In this document: one piece after another, positions 1 to 10,561 of the stretch | Position numbering within the stretch: the stretch's first letter is position 1 | Layout: every line of letters starts with the position of its first letter | Source: Caulobacter mirabilis | Lineage (GTDB): Bacteria; Pseudomonadota; Alphaproteobacteria; Caulobacterales; Caulobacteraceae | Length of the DNA stretch: 64,000 nucleotides | NCBI RefSeq assembly: GCF_002749615.1 | Contig: NZ_CP024201.1 | Location: 2,852,001-2,916,000 of the forward strand | Direction of reading: 5' to 3' | Position numbers and translations under genes: made by a program | The notes under the pieces: model-generated | Seen by the model: only the letters and a program-made list of their open reading frames with translations | Database searches by the model: none | What the model was told of the DNA's origin: nothing

Positions 1-2574
1 CACGAAGCGGGCGGGCGTCCCGCTGTTTTTGACGATATCGCGTCGGAATAGGTGTCCGCGCTTCGAGGCGGCCGTGGTTGCCAGGTAGTCCGCAACCAGC
101 TCGGGAACATCGCCTGCCGACGCCAGCAGGAGTGCGCGCAGCGACGATTCCAGTTTGTCGGCTTCGTCATAATCCAGCTTCAGGCCGAACGGCTTGCGGT
201 GATCCTCGAACTGGTCGGGATGCCGCGCCTCTTCGAACTCGATCAGCCAGCCACGGGCGATCTCGCCGATCCGCTGGCAATGCCGGACATTCTGACCGCC
301 ATAGGTCGACTGCCAGGTCGAAAAAACCGGTAGCAGGTCTGCGATCAGGGCGGGCGGTGGATCACCGATGTGCGGCAGATACCAGTCGAGGAATCTGACC
401 CAGGTCATCGCCTTGGGAAGCGCGCCGTACTGGGCGAATTTCACCCGTTCGTCGGGATCAAGATCGGGGGTCTGGCTTTCGTCGAGGAAAACCGGATTGG
501 GAACCACCTCCAGCGTCCGCAGAGCGGTCAGCAGCTTCTTCAGCCGGTCATGATCGTCCGTCTCCAGGTAGGCGGCAAGTTTGCCGAGGATTTCCGTGGT
601 CCGGGTGGAGCGCAGGCATGAAGTCAGAACCGTGCGTTGCCAGATCGGACGGAGCGCCGGTTGGCTGACGTCCTCATAGACGGCTTGCCATTCCCGCTCG
701 GTAGGGTGTGTCTCAAGCAGGAACGAGCCCAGCAATTGCACTGGGCGGATGAGGTTCTGCGGCTCCCCGGTTCGCGTCAGGAAGGCGCTGATGCTGTCCG
801 GCTCACCGATGAGCAACTCGGTGAGCGCCCATTCCTCATAGATGTCGTGCGAGAACGCCACCGTGTGACCGAGCTGGACATCGCGGATCGTCCCGGCTGA
901 TTTCAGGTCGCTCAGCGGCTCCGGTGCCAGATCGCGAATCGAGATCGCCGTATCTGGCTTGGCCACAAGCCGTTCCGCGAGGGCCAGGAGCACGTTGCGC
1001 CGTTGCTGGGCGGGCGTGAAATCCGCCCGTTCAGCGCCGCCCAGTTCCCACCAGAGCTTGAGCAACTCGACTTCTGTGGCGGGAAGTGACGACGTGCCGT
1101 CGCGGCCTGCCAGGGACAGAACGGATTCAAAGAAGAAGGGTCGCCGCAGAATCACGTCGGCGTTGCCGGATTCGAGCAGCAGCGGCTTGAGACGGGGGAA
1201 GCTTGCGGCAACCACGCCAAGTTCGTCCCTGCCGAGCGGAGGCACGGAAACGGACCTGACCGGTAGGCGCTTGATGGCGTCCGGATTCAGCCAGGTAGCG
1301 ATGTGTTCGAGATTCTGTTCGCGCACCGTGGCCAGGATCTTCCAGTGCGCAAGCGCGGCGTCGGTCGCGATAGCAATGACGAGATCATTGATGGTGAGCT
1401 GGACGGCGGGGTCGCTGATCTTGTCGATGCCGTCGATGAAAAGAATGGGATCGGCTGTACCGCCCAATTCAATCAGAAGCGCGGTGAGGTTCGCTGTGAC
1501 ACCGAGATGGGTCGCCTGAGCCGCCCAGCCGCGGGGTATGATCCGGTTGTCCCGAAGGACGAAGATGGGGCCGGCGCGGGCGGCTTCCTCGGCCACCTCC
1601 TTCAGAAGGGCGGATTTGCCCGTACCGGGTTCACCCTCGATCTGAATGAAGCGCCCGCCTTCCAGGGCGTTCTTGAGCTTCTGGTAGGAAGCCTCGCGGT
1701 GCAGGCGCAGCCCGTGAATATCGGCCTTGATGGTGGCGAGGGCCCGCTTCGACTCCTGGTCGATGGCGGCTAAGTCCTGCCGGAACCGCCCCGGTACACC
1801 GGTCGGCAGATTTTCAGACCGGAAGCGATCGAGCAGCGTGGCGCGCGTGGCGCCACCGCCGACCGGTATGAGAGAACCGGCGTTCGTGACGAGATACGTC
1901 CACAGGTCGGCTGCCCGATCCTTGTCCGCATCGGCGAGATAGCCGCGTAGACGGTCCCGGGTTGCTTCGAGGTCCCGCGATCCGTCCTCGGCGGCGAAAT
2001 CGAAATGGATGATCTCGAAGCAGCGCAGAAAGCGCCACAGGGTGTCGTCATCCACCTCGCCACCGCTGTGGCTGGCGAGGATGGCGCGGACCGACTCGAC
2101 GAACGCCTGCTTGTCCTTGTGCGAGAAATCTTTCTGGGTGGTGCGAAGGACGAAGTTCGGGCCGTCCGGACTATGGACCGCCCAGTTCAGGACCGCCCGG
2201 TAGTGCTTGTCGGCGCGCGCGCTGTAGGTGCTGATGGCGACGCCCAGGCGGTCGCGTAAGTCATCGAAGGTACCGCTGAACGTTTCCCAGCCCTGCTTGA
2301 GGACTGAAACCCACTCTTCATCGTTCTCTGTGAAAGTGAGCTCGCTTTTTATCTGAAGGTGTAATTTGCTCCTGCTACCATCGGCGAGTTGACCTGATAC
2401 GACCACGTCATCTAGCGGATCGCCGAAGGCGGCGCGCTGTGTCAGGATCTCTGCAACAAACAGTCCTGGCACGCCGCGCGCGGGAGCTTCGGCGAACGCA
2501 GCCGCAAGGTATGAAGCGACTATTCTCGCCTCAAAATGAGTGCCGCCACCACCGGTGGAATAGGGACTTGCCAT
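1..2574 (-). CDS. Avs-like anti-phage STAND NTPase with N-terminal Cap4/DUF4297-like nuclease domain (3' end beyond window)
   Basis: Translating the minus strand from the ATG at 2574 gives 858 codons without a stop, so the gene continues past position 1. Residues 8-85 look like a Cap4/DUF4297 (PD-(D/E)XK) nuclease: GGGTHFE at 8-15, a catalytic-type LDD at 54-56 and QIK at 74-76. A P-loop NTPase follows, with Walker A GEPGTGKS at 314-321, Walker B ILFIDGID at 377-384 and an arginine motif TVRE at 416-419. The rest is helical and lacks further motifs I recognise. In known Avs (AVAST) proteins, nuclease-STAND-sensor fusions recognise a phage protein, oligomerise and degrade DNA. The C-terminal sensor would lie outside the window. 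The gene stands alone, its start is 295 bases from the 3' end of guaA, and its codon use is less GC-extreme than its neighbours, which suggests acquisition. I am confident of nuclease plus STAND; the Avs subtype is open. Confidence 0.8.
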   Translation of the reverse strand, partial: MASPYSTGGGGTHFEARIVASYLAAAFAEAPARGVPGLFVAEILTQRAAFGDPLDDVVVSGQLADGSRSKLHLQIKSELTFTENDEEWVSVLKQGWETFSGTFDDLRDRLGVAISTYSARADKHYRAVLNWAVHSPDGPNFVLRTTQKDFSHKDKQAFVESVRAILASHSGGEVDDDTLWRFLRCFEIIHFDFAAEDGSRDLEATRDRLRGYLADADKDRAADLWTYLVTNAGSLIPVGGGATRATLLDRFRSENLPTGVPGRFRQDLAAIDQESKRALATIKADIHGLRLHREASYQKLKNALEGGRFIQIEGEPGTGKSALLKEVAEEAARAGPIFVLRDNRIIPRGWAAQATHLGVTANLTALLIELGGTADPILFIDGIDKISDPAVQLTINDLVIAIATDAALAHWKILATVREQNLEHIATWLNPDAIKRLPVRSVSVPPLGRDELGVVAASFPRLKPLLLESGNADVILRRPFFFESVLSLAGRDGTSSLPATEVELLKLWWELGGAERADFTPAQQRRNVLLALAERLVAKPDTAISIRDLAPEPLSDLKSAGTIRDVQLGHTVAFSHDIYEEWALTELLIGEPDSISAFLTRTGEPQNLIRPVQLLGSFLLETHPTEREWQAVYEDVSQPALRPIWQRTVLTSCLRSTRTTEILGKLAAYLETDDHDRLKKLLTALRTLEVVPNPVFLDESQTPDLDPDERVKFAQYGALPKAMTWVRFLDWYLPHIGDPPPALIADLLPVFSTWQSTYGGQNVRHCQRIGEIARGWLIEFEEARHPDQFEDHRKPFGLKLDYDEADKLESSLRALLLASAGDVPELVADYLATTAASKRGHLFRRDIVKNSGTPARFV

Positions 2575-2868
2575 CAGTTCTGTGTGTCCAACTGCAAGTC
2601 GAAGTTAGCTTGGAGGGGCGGGACAAACCAAGAACTTCTTTTTAGAACGATGCCCACATTCGAAATCGCGTCGCTCTGAAAGCGGACTTCAGCGACGTCG
2701 CCTTCGAGTCAGAAGCGAACCTTAAGCACGCACGGAAGATCGAGCCTCTCGACCTCCCGCTACCACCGTAAGCCTACCGCATCGCACTGCCCGACCCTGC
2801 CTGCTAAAGTCGCCCCATCATCAACGAAATCCCCTCGCCAGAGGTCGCTCCCGCACGCCCACTACCCC
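2575..2868. other. Gap between guaA and the Avs-like gene; possible island boundary
   Basis: These 294 bases hold the promoter region of the Avs-like gene and no complete gene. The part near 2600-2750 is less GC-rich than the surroundings. A short open stretch with coding-like composition on the plus strand (about 2646-2771, about 40 codons with no start) could be the tail of a lost gene, but I recognise no family. The guaA stop lies at the right edge. The 3' end of guaA is an established integration hotspot for genomic islands, so the att-type core would be expected at or just inside the guaA terminus (about 2869-2900). No integrase is visible on this side. Confidence 0.4.
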
Positions 2869-4425
2869 TCACTCCCACTCGATCGTCCCGGGCGGCTTGC
2901 TGGTCACGTCGTAGACGACGCGGTTCACGCCGCGGACCTCGTTGATGATGCGGGTGGCGGTCTTGCCCAGGACGTCCCAGGGGAACTCGAAGAAGTCGGC
3001 GGTCATGCCGTCGGTGGAGGTCACCGCGCGCAGGGCCAGGACGTTCTCGTAGGTGCGGGCGTCGCCCATCACGCCGACGGTCTTGACCGGCAACAGCACG
3101 GCGAAGGCCTGCCAGATCTTGTCATAGAGCCCCGCCTTGCGGATCTCCTCGAGATAGATGGCGTCGGCGTCCTGGAGCACCTGGACCTTCTCGCGGGTGA
3201 TCTCGCCGGGGATGCGGATGGCCAGGCCCGGCCCGGGGAACGGGTGGCGGCCGACGAAGTCGGCGTGCAGGCCCAGCTCCTGGCCGAGGACGCGAACCTC
3301 GTCCTTAAACAGCTCCCGCAGCGGCTCAACCAGCTTCAGCTTCATGTAGTCCGGCAGACCGCCGACGTTGTGGTGGCTCTTGATCACGGCGCTGGGACCG
3401 CCCTTGGCCGAGACGCTCTCGATCACGTCCGGGTACAGCGTGCCCTGGGCGAGGAACTCGGCGCCCTCGATCTTCGAGGACTCTTCGTCGAACACGTCGA
3501 TGAACAGCTTGCCGATGGTCTTGCGCTTGGTCTCGGGGTCGCTGACCCCCTCCAGCGCGCCCAGGAACAGGTCCGAGGCGTCCACATGGATCAGCGGGAT
3601 GTTGTAGTGGTTCTTGAACAGGCTCACGACCTGCTCGCTCTCGCCCTTCCGCATCAGGCCGGTGTCGACGTAGACGCAGGTCAGCTGATCGCCGATGGCC
3701 TCGTGGATCAGCACGGCCGCCACCGAGCTGTCGACGCCGCCGCTGAGGCCGCAGATCACCTTGCCCTTGCCGACCTGGGCGCGGATGCGGGCGATCGCCT
3801 CGGTCTTGAAAGCCGCCATGGTCCAGTCGCCGTCGAGGCCGGCGATGCCGTGGGTGAAGTTGCGCAGCAGCTGGGCGCCGCGCGGAGTGTGCGCCACCTC
3901 GGGGTGGAACTGCACGCCGTAGATCCTGCGCGCCTCGTCGGCGATGGCGGCGAAGGGGGCGCCGGCCGAGGTGGCGATGACCTCGAAGCCCGCCGGGATG
4001 GCGGTGACGCGGTCGCCGTGGCTCATCCAGACGGTCTCGCGATGATCGACCGCGCCGATGCCGGCGAACAGCGGACTGTCCTTGGTGATCACGATCTCGG
4101 CGCGGCCGAACTCGCGATGATGGCCGCTCTCGACCTTGCCGCCCAGCACCGCGCAGATGGTCTGCTCGCCGTAGCAGATGCCCAGCACCGGCACGCCGGC
4201 GTCGAACAGAGCCGGATCGGCCGAGGGGCTCTCTTCCTCGGTCGTGCTGGCCGGGCCGCCCGACAGGATGATGGCCGCCGGCTTCAGGGCCGCCAGGGCC
4301 TCGCCGGCCTTGTCGTAGGGATGGATCTCGCAATAGACGCCGCTCTCGCGCACCCGGCGGGCGATGAGCTGGGTCACCTGGCTGCCGAAGTCGACGATCA
4401 GGACGGGCTGGTGGGCGGCGGTCAT
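2869..4425 (-). CDS. guaA: GMP synthase (glutamine-hydrolysing)
   Basis: Converts XMP, glutamine and ATP to GMP in the cytoplasm, the last step of guanine nucleotide synthesis. The 518-aa product matches the family length. The N-terminal class I glutamine amidotransferase has the nucleophile in GICYGEQ (Cys84) and the His174/Glu176 pair in VQFHPE. The ATP pyrophosphatase motif SGGVDSS is at 228-234, and the C-terminal dimerisation domain ends in the conserved PPGTIEWE. The ATG at 4425 overlaps the stop of the upstream methyltransferase gene by four bases (ATGA), which fixes the start and implies translational coupling. A longer open frame upstream is arginine/proline-rich noise. guaB lies three genes upstream on the same strand. 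Confidence 0.98.
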   Translation of the reverse strand: MTAAHQPVLIVDFGSQVTQLIARRVRESGVYCEIHPYDKAGEALAALKPAAIILSGGPASTTEEESPSADPALFDAGVPVLGICYGEQTICAVLGGKVESGHHREFGRAEIVITKDSPLFAGIGAVDHRETVWMSHGDRVTAIPAGFEVIATSAGAPFAAIADEARRIYGVQFHPEVAHTPRGAQLLRNFTHGIAGLDGDWTMAAFKTEAIARIRAQVGKGKVICGLSGGVDSSVAAVLIHEAIGDQLTCVYVDTGLMRKGESEQVVSLFKNHYNIPLIHVDASDLFLGALEGVSDPETKRKTIGKLFIDVFDEESSKIEGAEFLAQGTLYPDVIESVSAKGGPSAVIKSHHNVGGLPDYMKLKLVEPLRELFKDEVRVLGQELGLHADFVGRHPFPGPGLAIRIPGEITREKVQVLQDADAIYLEEIRKAGLYDKIWQAFAVLLPVKTVGVMGDARTYENVLALRAVTSTDGMTADFFEFPWDVLGKTATRIINEVRGVNRVVYDVTSKPPGTIEWE

Positions 4426-5696
4426 GCGGTCCTTTCCAGGATGGCGGCGAAGAAGCCGTCGGTGGCGGCGGTGCGGGGCGTGAGCCGCAGGTAGCCCTGC
4501 GACGTGACTCGATGGAGGACCGGCTCCAGCGTCACCGGGCGGGCGGCGAACTGCGGATGACGGTCGAGGAAGGCGGCGACCCGGTCCTCGTTCTCCTCGG
4601 CGAAGATCGAGCAGGTCACATAGATCAGGCGGCCGCCGGTCTTCACATAGGGCGCGGCCTGGTCGAGGACGGCGTCCTGCTCGGCCTGGCGGCGCTGGAA
4701 CTGGTCGGGGGTCAGCCGCCACTTGGCGTCGGGATGGCGTCGCCAGGTCCCTGCCCCGGTGCAGGGGGCGTCGACGAAGACGACGTCCATCTTCCCCTCC
4801 AACCCTTTCAACGGCTCGGCCTCGACGGGGGAGCGGACCTGCAGATTGCGGACGCCGGCGCGGGTCGCGCGCGGGATCACGTCAGCCATGCGGCGAGCGT
4901 CGCTGTCGTGGGCGTAGAGTTGGCCGGTGGCGCCCATGGCCGCGGCGAGAGCGAGGGTCTTGCCGCCGCCGCCGGAGCAGAAGTCGAGCACCTGCCTGCC
5001 CTTCACCTCCCCAGCCACGGCGGCGGCGAGCTGACTGCCCAGATCCTGGACCTCGAACCAGCCCTTCCCGAAGGCCGGGATGGTCTCCACCGCGCCGGTG
5101 CGCTCGGTCGCGGCGGGCGCGGGAATGCGGAAGGCGTCGGGCAGCAGGCCGGCCGGCTCGGCGCGCAGCGGAGCCAGAGCCTTGGCGGCGCGCTCGGGAT
5201 CGGTCTTCAGACGATTGGCGCGCAGGTCGACCGGGGCGCGTTCGGAAAGGGCGGCGCCTTCCCCGGCCCGGTCGTCGCCGAACACCCGCGCCAGCGCGGC
5301 CTCGGCCCAGTCGGGATAGTCGCCGGCGACGGCGGCCGGCGCGTCGTCCAGCGGGCGCGGCGCGGTCAGGGCCGCGATCTCGGCCTCGGTCAGCGCACCA
5401 ATGCCGTGCGGCGCTTCGCCCGCGGCTTCGGCGATCCGCTCCAGCGGCCAGCCCCAGCCGAAACGCAGGACGCCCAGGGCAGTCGCCCGCGGCGTGTCGG
5501 CGCCCATGCGCCAGCCCAGCGAGCGGCGCTTGCGCAGGACGTCGAGCACCAGGCCGGAGACGAAGGCCCGGTCCTTGGACCCCGCGTAGCGCGCGGAGTC
5601 GCCCCAGGCCTTCAGCGCGAGGCGGGCAGGCTTGTGGCGCGCCTCGATGTCCTCGAGGACCTCGATGGCCGCCGCTAGCCGTCCGCCGTCACGCAA
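4422..5696 (-). CDS. RsmB/NOP-family SAM-dependent RNA (cytosine-5) methyltransferase
   Basis: The 424-aa protein methylates cytosine C5 in RNA, probably 16S rRNA. Motif I for SAM binding is [10 protein letters not shown] at about 239-248. The two catalytic cysteines are in [10 protein letters not shown] (Cys312) and VTCSIF (Cys362), an arrangement specific to m5C RNA methyltransferases. The N-terminal 140 residues are a helical NusB-like extension. The gene overlaps guaA by four bases and sits in the guaB-MAPEG-methyltransferase-guaA block. Alphaproteobacteria often carry more than one RsmB paralogue, so the exact target base is not assigned and no gene symbol is given. Confidence 0.9.
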   Translation of the reverse strand: MRDGGRLAAAIEVLEDIEARHKPARLALKAWGDSARYAGSKDRAFVSGLVLDVLRKRRSLGWRMGADTPRATALGVLRFGWGWPLERIAEAAGEAPHGIGALTEAEIAALTAPRPLDDAPAAVAGDYPDWAEAALARVFGDDRAGEGAALSERAPVDLRANRLKTDPERAAKALAPLRAEPAGLLPDAFRIPAPAATERTGAVETIPAFGKGWFEVQDLGSQLAAAVAGEVKGRQVLDFCSGGGGKTLALAAAMGATGQLYAHDSDARRMADVIPRATRAGVRNLQVRSPVEAEPLKGLEGKMDVVFVDAPCTGAGTWRRHPDAKWRLTPDQFQRRQAEQDAVLDQAAPYVKTGGRLIYVTCSIFAEENEDRVAAFLDRHPQFAARPVTLEPVLHRVTSQGYLRLTPRTAATDGFFAAILERTA

Positions 5697-5712
5697 TCGA
5701 TCACTCCGTCAA

Positions 5713-6108
5713 TCAGACCAGGATGGCCCAGGCCACCATGGCCAAGCCCGCGATGCTCACCAGCCAGGCCAGCGAGCGGATGTTTCTCACGCCGAAGGCG
5801 TAGAGCGGAACATAGGCGACGCGCCCCGCCAGGTAGATCGCCGTTCCCCAGTGGGTCAGCACGCCGTTGCGGTCCGCCACATGAGCGATCAGCACGGCGG
5901 CGATGAACAGCGGCAGGGTCTCGAAGAGGTTGTCCTGGGCCCGCTTCAGGCGCCCGGCCTGCGCCGACAGCGGCGGCAGGTCGGTCTCGTCGCGGGGCCC
6001 GGTGTTCCACTTGAGGCCGTACTGGCCCGTGCGGGCGAAATCGAAGAGAAGAATCTGCACGAAGGCCAGGACCAGGGTCCAGGCCAGGATCTTGAGTTCC
6101 CACGTCAT
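5713..6108 (-). CDS. MAPEG family membrane protein
   Basis: 131 residues with four hydrophobic segments (about 5-22, 63-78, 86-105 and 112-130) and the MAPEG signature around RAQDNLFETLPLFIAAVL at about 56-73. MAPEG proteins are trimeric integral membrane proteins, some with glutathione-dependent transferase or peroxidase activity; the substrate here is unknown. The gene lies 16 bases upstream of the methyltransferase gene on the same strand and about 75 bases downstream of guaB, so it is probably co-transcribed with the purine genes without an evident pathway link. Confidence 0.85.
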   Translation of the reverse strand: MTWELKILAWTLVLAFVQILLFDFARTGQYGLKWNTGPRDETDLPPLSAQAGRLKRAQDNLFETLPLFIAAVLIAHVADRNGVLTHWGTAIYLAGRVAYVPLYAFGVRNIRSLAWLVSIAGLAMVAWAILV

Positions 6109-6182
6109 ATTTCGCCCCCTAGGCTTCTGAATTTATTGGCTAAGCACTCTCGTAGTTCGTCACAATCGTTGGTCCCGAACGC

Positions 6183-7694
<1,512 letters not shown>

Positions 7695-7711
7695 TCAATC
7701 CGCCTTGAGGG

Positions 7712-8527
7712 TCAAAACAGCCGCGACAGCCGCTCGCGCAGCATCGGACCTGCCGGCAGCGCGATGTGGAAGACCTCTTCCAGCGCCTGCTCGACCTCCT
7801 GCGGACCGCCCAGCGTCCGGCGCTCCGTCGGCCCGCCGAGATGATGGACGGCGAGCTCCAGTCCTCGCAGCGCGTGACGCCGATCGGCGTTCACGCGGGC
7901 GGCGAGCAGACTGTGGGTGAAGTGCGACGCCGGATGGGTGGCCGTGTAGTAGTTGCCCACGACGTAGTCGATCGGATGGGCCCGGGTCAGATCGAAGCGA
8001 TATGTGGCCCGCCACTCGTCCTTCACCCTCGCCTCCTGTCGCCAGGACAGCGCGTCCTCGCGCAGGAGCCTGAAGGTCTCGTGCGGCGTTTCCTGCTCGA
8101 CGTCCGGGGTCAGTTCCAGCACGCCCGTCAGGGTCATGCCGCCCAGGCCGACGTCGACCAGCAGGTCGCGGCCGTCCAGGTTCACGCGGATGATCATGTG
8201 AGTGCGGGCGTTCACCGCGCCGACCGGCAGGTTCCAGATCACCCGCGCCAGCAGGCCCTCGGCCTCGAAACCGAGCGCCCTCAGCACGGCGAGCAGCAGT
8301 CCGTTCTGCTCGAAGCAGTAGCCGCCCCGGCCGCCGCGGACCAGCTTCGCCTCCAAGGCCGGGACATCCAGATCCACGGGCAACCCAAGGAAAGGATTGA
8401 GATTCTCGAACGGGATGACGACCGGATGGCGGGCCACGATCGCCTTGAGCAGCTCCGGCGTGGGCGCGCGCGGACCGGCGTAGCCGATGCGGGCGAAATA
8501 GGCGTCCAGGTTGGGCTCGACCGTCAT
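7712..8527 (-). CDS. Arylamine N-acetyltransferase
   Basis: 271-aa NAT-family enzyme that transfers acetyl (or a longer acyl) from CoA to arylamines or related substrates. The catalytic triad is visible: Cys71 in RGGRGGYCFEQN, His110 in ARTHMIIRV and Asp125 in LLVDVGLGG. The spacing matches known bacterial NATs (about 69-107-122). The ATG at 8527 begins MTVEPNLDAYFARIGY, a typical NAT N-terminus. A much longer open frame running further upstream overlaps the divergent acetyltransferase gene and is rejected. It lies 65 bases after guaB's start on the same strand and is probably its own unit. Confidence 0.93.
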   Translation of the reverse strand: MTVEPNLDAYFARIGYAGPRAPTPELLKAIVARHPVVIPFENLNPFLGLPVDLDVPALEAKLVRGGRGGYCFEQNGLLLAVLRALGFEAEGLLARVIWNLPVGAVNARTHMIIRVNLDGRDLLVDVGLGGMTLTGVLELTPDVEQETPHETFRLLREDALSWRQEARVKDEWRATYRFDLTRAHPIDYVVGNYYTATHPASHFTHSLLAARVNADRRHALRGLELAVHHLGGPTERRTLGGPQEVEQALEEVFHIALPAGPMLRERLSRLF

Positions 8528-8641
8528 GGTTCGCAGGTAGGACGGGGGATGCGTTTCGCCAAGTGACGACCGTCGCGGAACGCCGGTATAGCTGACCGCC
8601 GACAAACGCGGAACGAGGCGCGGAACGAGGGGAGAGACACC

Positions 8642-9235
8642 ATGCCGGATCATGCCGTGAGCATCGCCGAACCCTTGGAGGGGCCCGTCGAGCGCCATCC
8701 TGTGATCGACACCCTCACCCTCGCCTTCAGCACGGATCCGGCGGTCCGCTACCTGTTCCCGACGGCGAAGACGTTTCTCGCCAACTTCCCGCGCCTGGCG
8801 ACGGCGATGGCGGGCAGCGCGATCGCCGCCGGCACGGCCTGGTCGGCCGACGACGGCGCGGCGGCGCTCTGGCTTGCCCCCGGCGAAAAGCCCGACGGAG
8901 ACGCGCTGGGCGCCCTGGTCATGGAGACCGTCGCGCCGGAACGACTGGCGGTGCTGCTCGAGCTCGGCGAGCTCATGGAACAGCATCACCCGGACGAGCC
9001 GCACTGGTATCTGTCGATGGTCGGCGTCGACCCTTCCCGTCAAGGTCAGGGCCTTGGCGGCGCGTTGCTGAAGGCGGGCCTCCGCCGCGCCGACGCCGAG
9101 GGCCTGCCGGCCTATCTGGAAAGCTCCTCGCCCCGCAATGTGCCGCTCTACGAGCGGCATGGCTTCGAGGTGACCGGCCTGATCAAACCCGGCGACCATC
9201 CGGGGCTGATCCCGATGTATCGACCCGCGCGCTGA
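8642..9235 (+). CDS. GNAT family N-acetyltransferase
   Basis: 197-aa protein of the GCN5-related acetyltransferase fold. Motif A with the acyl-CoA binding loop is VDPSRQGQGLGGALL at about 128-142, preceded by the strand WYLSMVGV. The C-terminal part ends with the usual strand-helix (NVPLYERHGFEV). The substrate cannot be inferred; antibiotic-like small molecules are common for this subgroup. It is transcribed away from the arylamine acetyltransferase gene, with a 114-base shared promoter region. Confidence 0.88.
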   Translation: MPDHAVSIAEPLEGPVERHPVIDTLTLAFSTDPAVRYLFPTAKTFLANFPRLATAMAGSAIAAGTAWSADDGAAALWLAPGEKPDGDALGALVMETVAPERLAVLLELGELMEQHHPDEPHWYLSMVGVDPSRQGQGLGGALLKAGLRRADAEGLPAYLESSSPRNVPLYERHGFEVTGLIKPGDHPGLIPMYRPAR

Positions 9236-9316
9236 TCCGGGGGCGGGGCGAATTTCTCGCCTGGAGCGAGGAACGGACGGCCGCGTCCGGACGCTATCGG
9301 ACCGGATGGAGTTTCC

Positions 9317-9916
9317 ATGAAGCTTCTCGCCGTCTGCGCGCACCCCTCCCCCGACAGCCTACACGGCGCCATCCGCCGGACGGTGCTCGAAAGGCTCGCT
9401 GACTCCGGTCATCGGATCACGACCATCGACCTGTATGAGGAGGCCTTCGATCCGGTCCTGCCGATCGAGGAATGGGCGCTGCACAGCCAGGGCGAGGGAC
9501 TGGTCGATCCTGTCGCGGATCAGGTCGCGCGCCTCCGCGCGGCGGAGGGGTTGATCTTCATCTATCCGACCTGGTGGTACGGCATGCCCGCGATGCTGAA
9601 GGGCTGGCTGGACCGCGTCTGGCAGCCGGGCGTGGCCTTTACGATGGACGAGACCGGCGCCCTGCGCCGGCACCGCCTGACCAACGTACGGCGGTTCGCG
9701 GCGATCACGACGCACGGCTCCCCGGCCTGGTTCATCAAGCTCTACATGGGCGATCCCGGCCGACGGCAGGTGATGCGGGGCCTGACGCCCTGCCTGGCCG
9801 GCGGCTGCCGCACCAGCTGGCACGCCTGCCACGACGTGGACCGCCGGCCACGGGCGGCGCTCCGCGCCTGGACCGACCGCACGGCGGGACGGCTCGAACA
9901 GTTCTTCCGCGCCTAG
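9317..9916 (+). CDS. NAD(P)H-dependent oxidoreductase, flavodoxin-like fold
   Basis: 199-aa member of the NQO/KefF/MdaB-type flavodoxin-fold reductases. Visible signatures are the N-terminal FMN-binding AVCAHPSPDSLHGAI and the family motif IYPTWWYGMPAMLKGWLDRV, followed by the PGVAF loop. Such enzymes reduce quinones or act as ancillary subunits of potassium efflux systems. No kef gene is adjacent, so a quinone or xenobiotic reductase role is the simplest reading. The stop TAG overlaps the stop of the convergent TPR gene within the four bases CTAG at 9913-9916. Confidence 0.88.
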   Translation: MKLLAVCAHPSPDSLHGAIRRTVLERLADSGHRITTIDLYEEAFDPVLPIEEWALHSQGEGLVDPVADQVARLRAAEGLIFIYPTWWYGMPAMLKGWLDRVWQPGVAFTMDETGALRRHRLTNVRRFAAITTHGSPAWFIKLYMGDPGRRQVMRGLTPCLAGGCRTSWHACHDVDRRPRAALRAWTDRTAGRLEQFFRA

Positions 9917-10557
9917 CTGAGACCAAGGAGAAGCCAGCGGCGCCAGAGCCGCGGCTCGGCGATCGCACGGATGCGGCGAACCAGCGCGCGATCGTCGGCG
10001 GCGAGCGCGACCTTGCGACCGCGCAGCAGGGACGCCGCCTCCAGGGCGGTTCGGGCCTGGTCTCGCCCGTCTTCGGCTCGCCCTTCGGCGCGGGCGATCA
10101 GAGCCGCCGCGGCCGCCGCGCGCAGCCGGATCAGCGGCTGGTCCAGCTTGGCGCCGAACTCGCGCAGGATTTGGTGCGCCAAGCGAAATCGCGATCGGTC
10201 GCCCCGTTCGGCGATGGCCAGCACGCAGGACAGCCACGCCTGGGTCTGCACGCCCGGATAGGACCGCATGCGCTTGACGGCCAGGGCGTAGGACTCGACC
10301 GCGTTTTCGTAGTCGCCCAGCGCCATCAGGCAGTCGCCGCGCTGACCCAGGGTGGCCGCCGTCTCGAAGTGATCGGGCCAGTCGCCCAGGGCGCGATCGA
10401 GCAGCCGCAAGGCCTCGGCGGGACGGCTCTCGCCCAGCTCCAGCGCCTGCAGCCTCAGGTACTGGGCGCGGGCGTCGGTCGGCGCCTTGGCCAACCGGTC
10501 CTCGAAATCGCGCTGATCGTCGGCCTCCCAGCTACGCTTCCGGAACCAGTCGGCCAC
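9913..10557 (-). CDS. Tetratricopeptide-repeat protein, function unknown
   Basis: 214 residues, almost all helical. TPR-like helix pairs occur at about 25-60 (PTDARAQYLRLQALEL...AEALRLLDRAL), 63-95 and 105-150. There is no signal peptide, and the C-terminus is arginine/leucine-rich. TPR proteins act as adaptors, and nothing here gives a partner. It lies five bases downstream of rlmE on the same strand and is probably part of the ppx-rlmE transcript. Confidence 0.7.
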   Translation of the reverse strand: MADWFRKRSWEADDQRDFEDRLAKAPTDARAQYLRLQALELGESRPAEALRLLDRALGDWPDHFETAATLGQRGDCLMALGDYENAVESYALAVKRMRSYPGVQTQAWLSCVLAIAERGDRSRFRLAHQILREFGAKLDQPLIRLRAAAAAALIARAEGRAEDGRDQARTALEAASLLRGRKVALAADDRALVRRIRAIAEPRLWRRWLLLGLS

Positions 10558-10561
10558 GCGA

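Noticed and set aside
959..1519. Plus-strand frames in the first 2.6 kb as genes
   Set aside because: They lie opposite the partial nuclease-STAND gene, which has ordered motifs over 858 codons; the plus frames have none.
3244..4494. Long plus-strand open frame opposite guaA
   Set aside because: guaA motifs on the minus strand are unmistakable; the plus frame is a compositional shadow.
7712..9343. N-terminally extended arylamine N-acetyltransferase or fusion protein
   Set aside because: The extra 272 codons run antisense through the GNAT gene and lack domain content; the NAT family start is at 8527.
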